NCBI GenBank assembly: GCA_026692885.1 | Contig: JAPLNJ010000603.1 | Location: 1-15,349, forward strand | Direction: 5' to 3' | Length of the DNA stretch: 15,349 nucleotides | Source: Planctomycetota bacterium | Lineage (GTDB): Bacteria > Planctomycetota > Planctomycetia > Pirellulales > Pirellulaceae | Part shown: piece after piece, positions 15,110-15,349 of the stretch | Layout of the letters: each line of letters opens with the position of its first letter | Position numbering within the stretch: the stretch's first letter is position 1 | Notes under the pieces: generated by a model | Seen by the model: the letters and a program-made list of their open reading frames with translations, nothing else | What the model was told of the DNA's origin: nothing | The model's database searches: none | Position numbers and translations under genes: made by a program

Positions 15110-15349
15110 AATTGGATGCCACGGACTTGCCCCGTGGAGGCTCACGTTCGCAGCTACACGAGGCGCTCCCCCGCGTCGTTATACACAACTCTTCCGCCCC
15201 AAAGGGTTATTAACAAACCAGCCCAGAGCAGAGCGTCGCGGCGACAGCCGCAGAGCGCCGCCCTGGGTACAGTATCGATTTATCCCGGTAGCCCTGAAGG
15301 GGCGAAACAAATCGGTTCCTCTCACGCGCATCGTTCGTCAGATGGGCCA

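Larger units (their letters stand above)
14799..15349. other. Intergenic region at the right edge
   Basis: I see no convincing gene. It should hold the promoter of the leftward deacetylase-like gene, which I cannot place exactly. It contains the half repeat at 15052-15109 and, at about 15208-15262, a GC-rich imperfect palindrome (CAGCCCAGAGC ... GCCCTGGGTAC) of a dispersed type. The last 90 bases give no recognisable coding signal. Confidence 0.45.

Overview
The window looks like part of a GC-rich planctomycete chromosome, probably of the Pirellulales type. The signs are large secreted glycoside hydrolases with Tat or Sec leaders, a small His/Ala/Pro-rich exported protein, SUMF/FGE-type domains, and wide gene-poor stretches packed with long perfect palindromes and MITE-like repeats. 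This assignment is inferred from gene style; no rRNA or tRNA gene is present to confirm it.

Left part (1-5340): one large leftward gene (933-4340) encodes a three-part protein: an N-terminal SIR2-like NADase domain, a central NACHT/STAND NTPase, and a C-terminal FGE-sulfatase (C-type-lectin-fold) domain. This has the layout of a bacterial NLR-like immune protein (effector, switch, sensor). The catalytic SIR2 and NTPase motifs look intact. The sensor end resembles the targets of diversity-generating retroelements. The gene stands alone between two inverted, nearly identical 175-bp copies of a palindrome-containing repeat (287-461 and 4692-4866). To its right lies a nested pair of inverted-repeat structures (4893-5340) holding a 251-bp MITE-like element.

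Middle (5341-6838): a short leftward gene for an exported His-rich protein (5705-6319) is bracketed by two direct copies of a 48-bp hairpin sequence. A small Tat-leader-like coding scrap (6701-6820) lies just before the next gene.

Right part (6839-14798): three exported carbohydrate-active proteins. A rightward clan GH-A-like hydrolase with a C-terminal CBM9-like domain (6839-9820) converges on a leftward second GH-A-like hydrolase (10267-13176). Upstream of the latter, also leftward, is a Tat-exported polysaccharide-deacetylase-like protein (13611-14798). The gaps carry an in-frame coding remnant (9821-9994), a hairpin element (9994-10120), a second MITE-like element (13289-13530) and a half copy of its terminus (15052-15109). 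Together these three genes suggest extracellular or periplasmic polysaccharide processing; the substrate cannot be read from the sequence.

The item most worth pursuing is the SIR2-NACHT-FGE protein with its possibly diversified C-terminus and its inverted-repeat frame.
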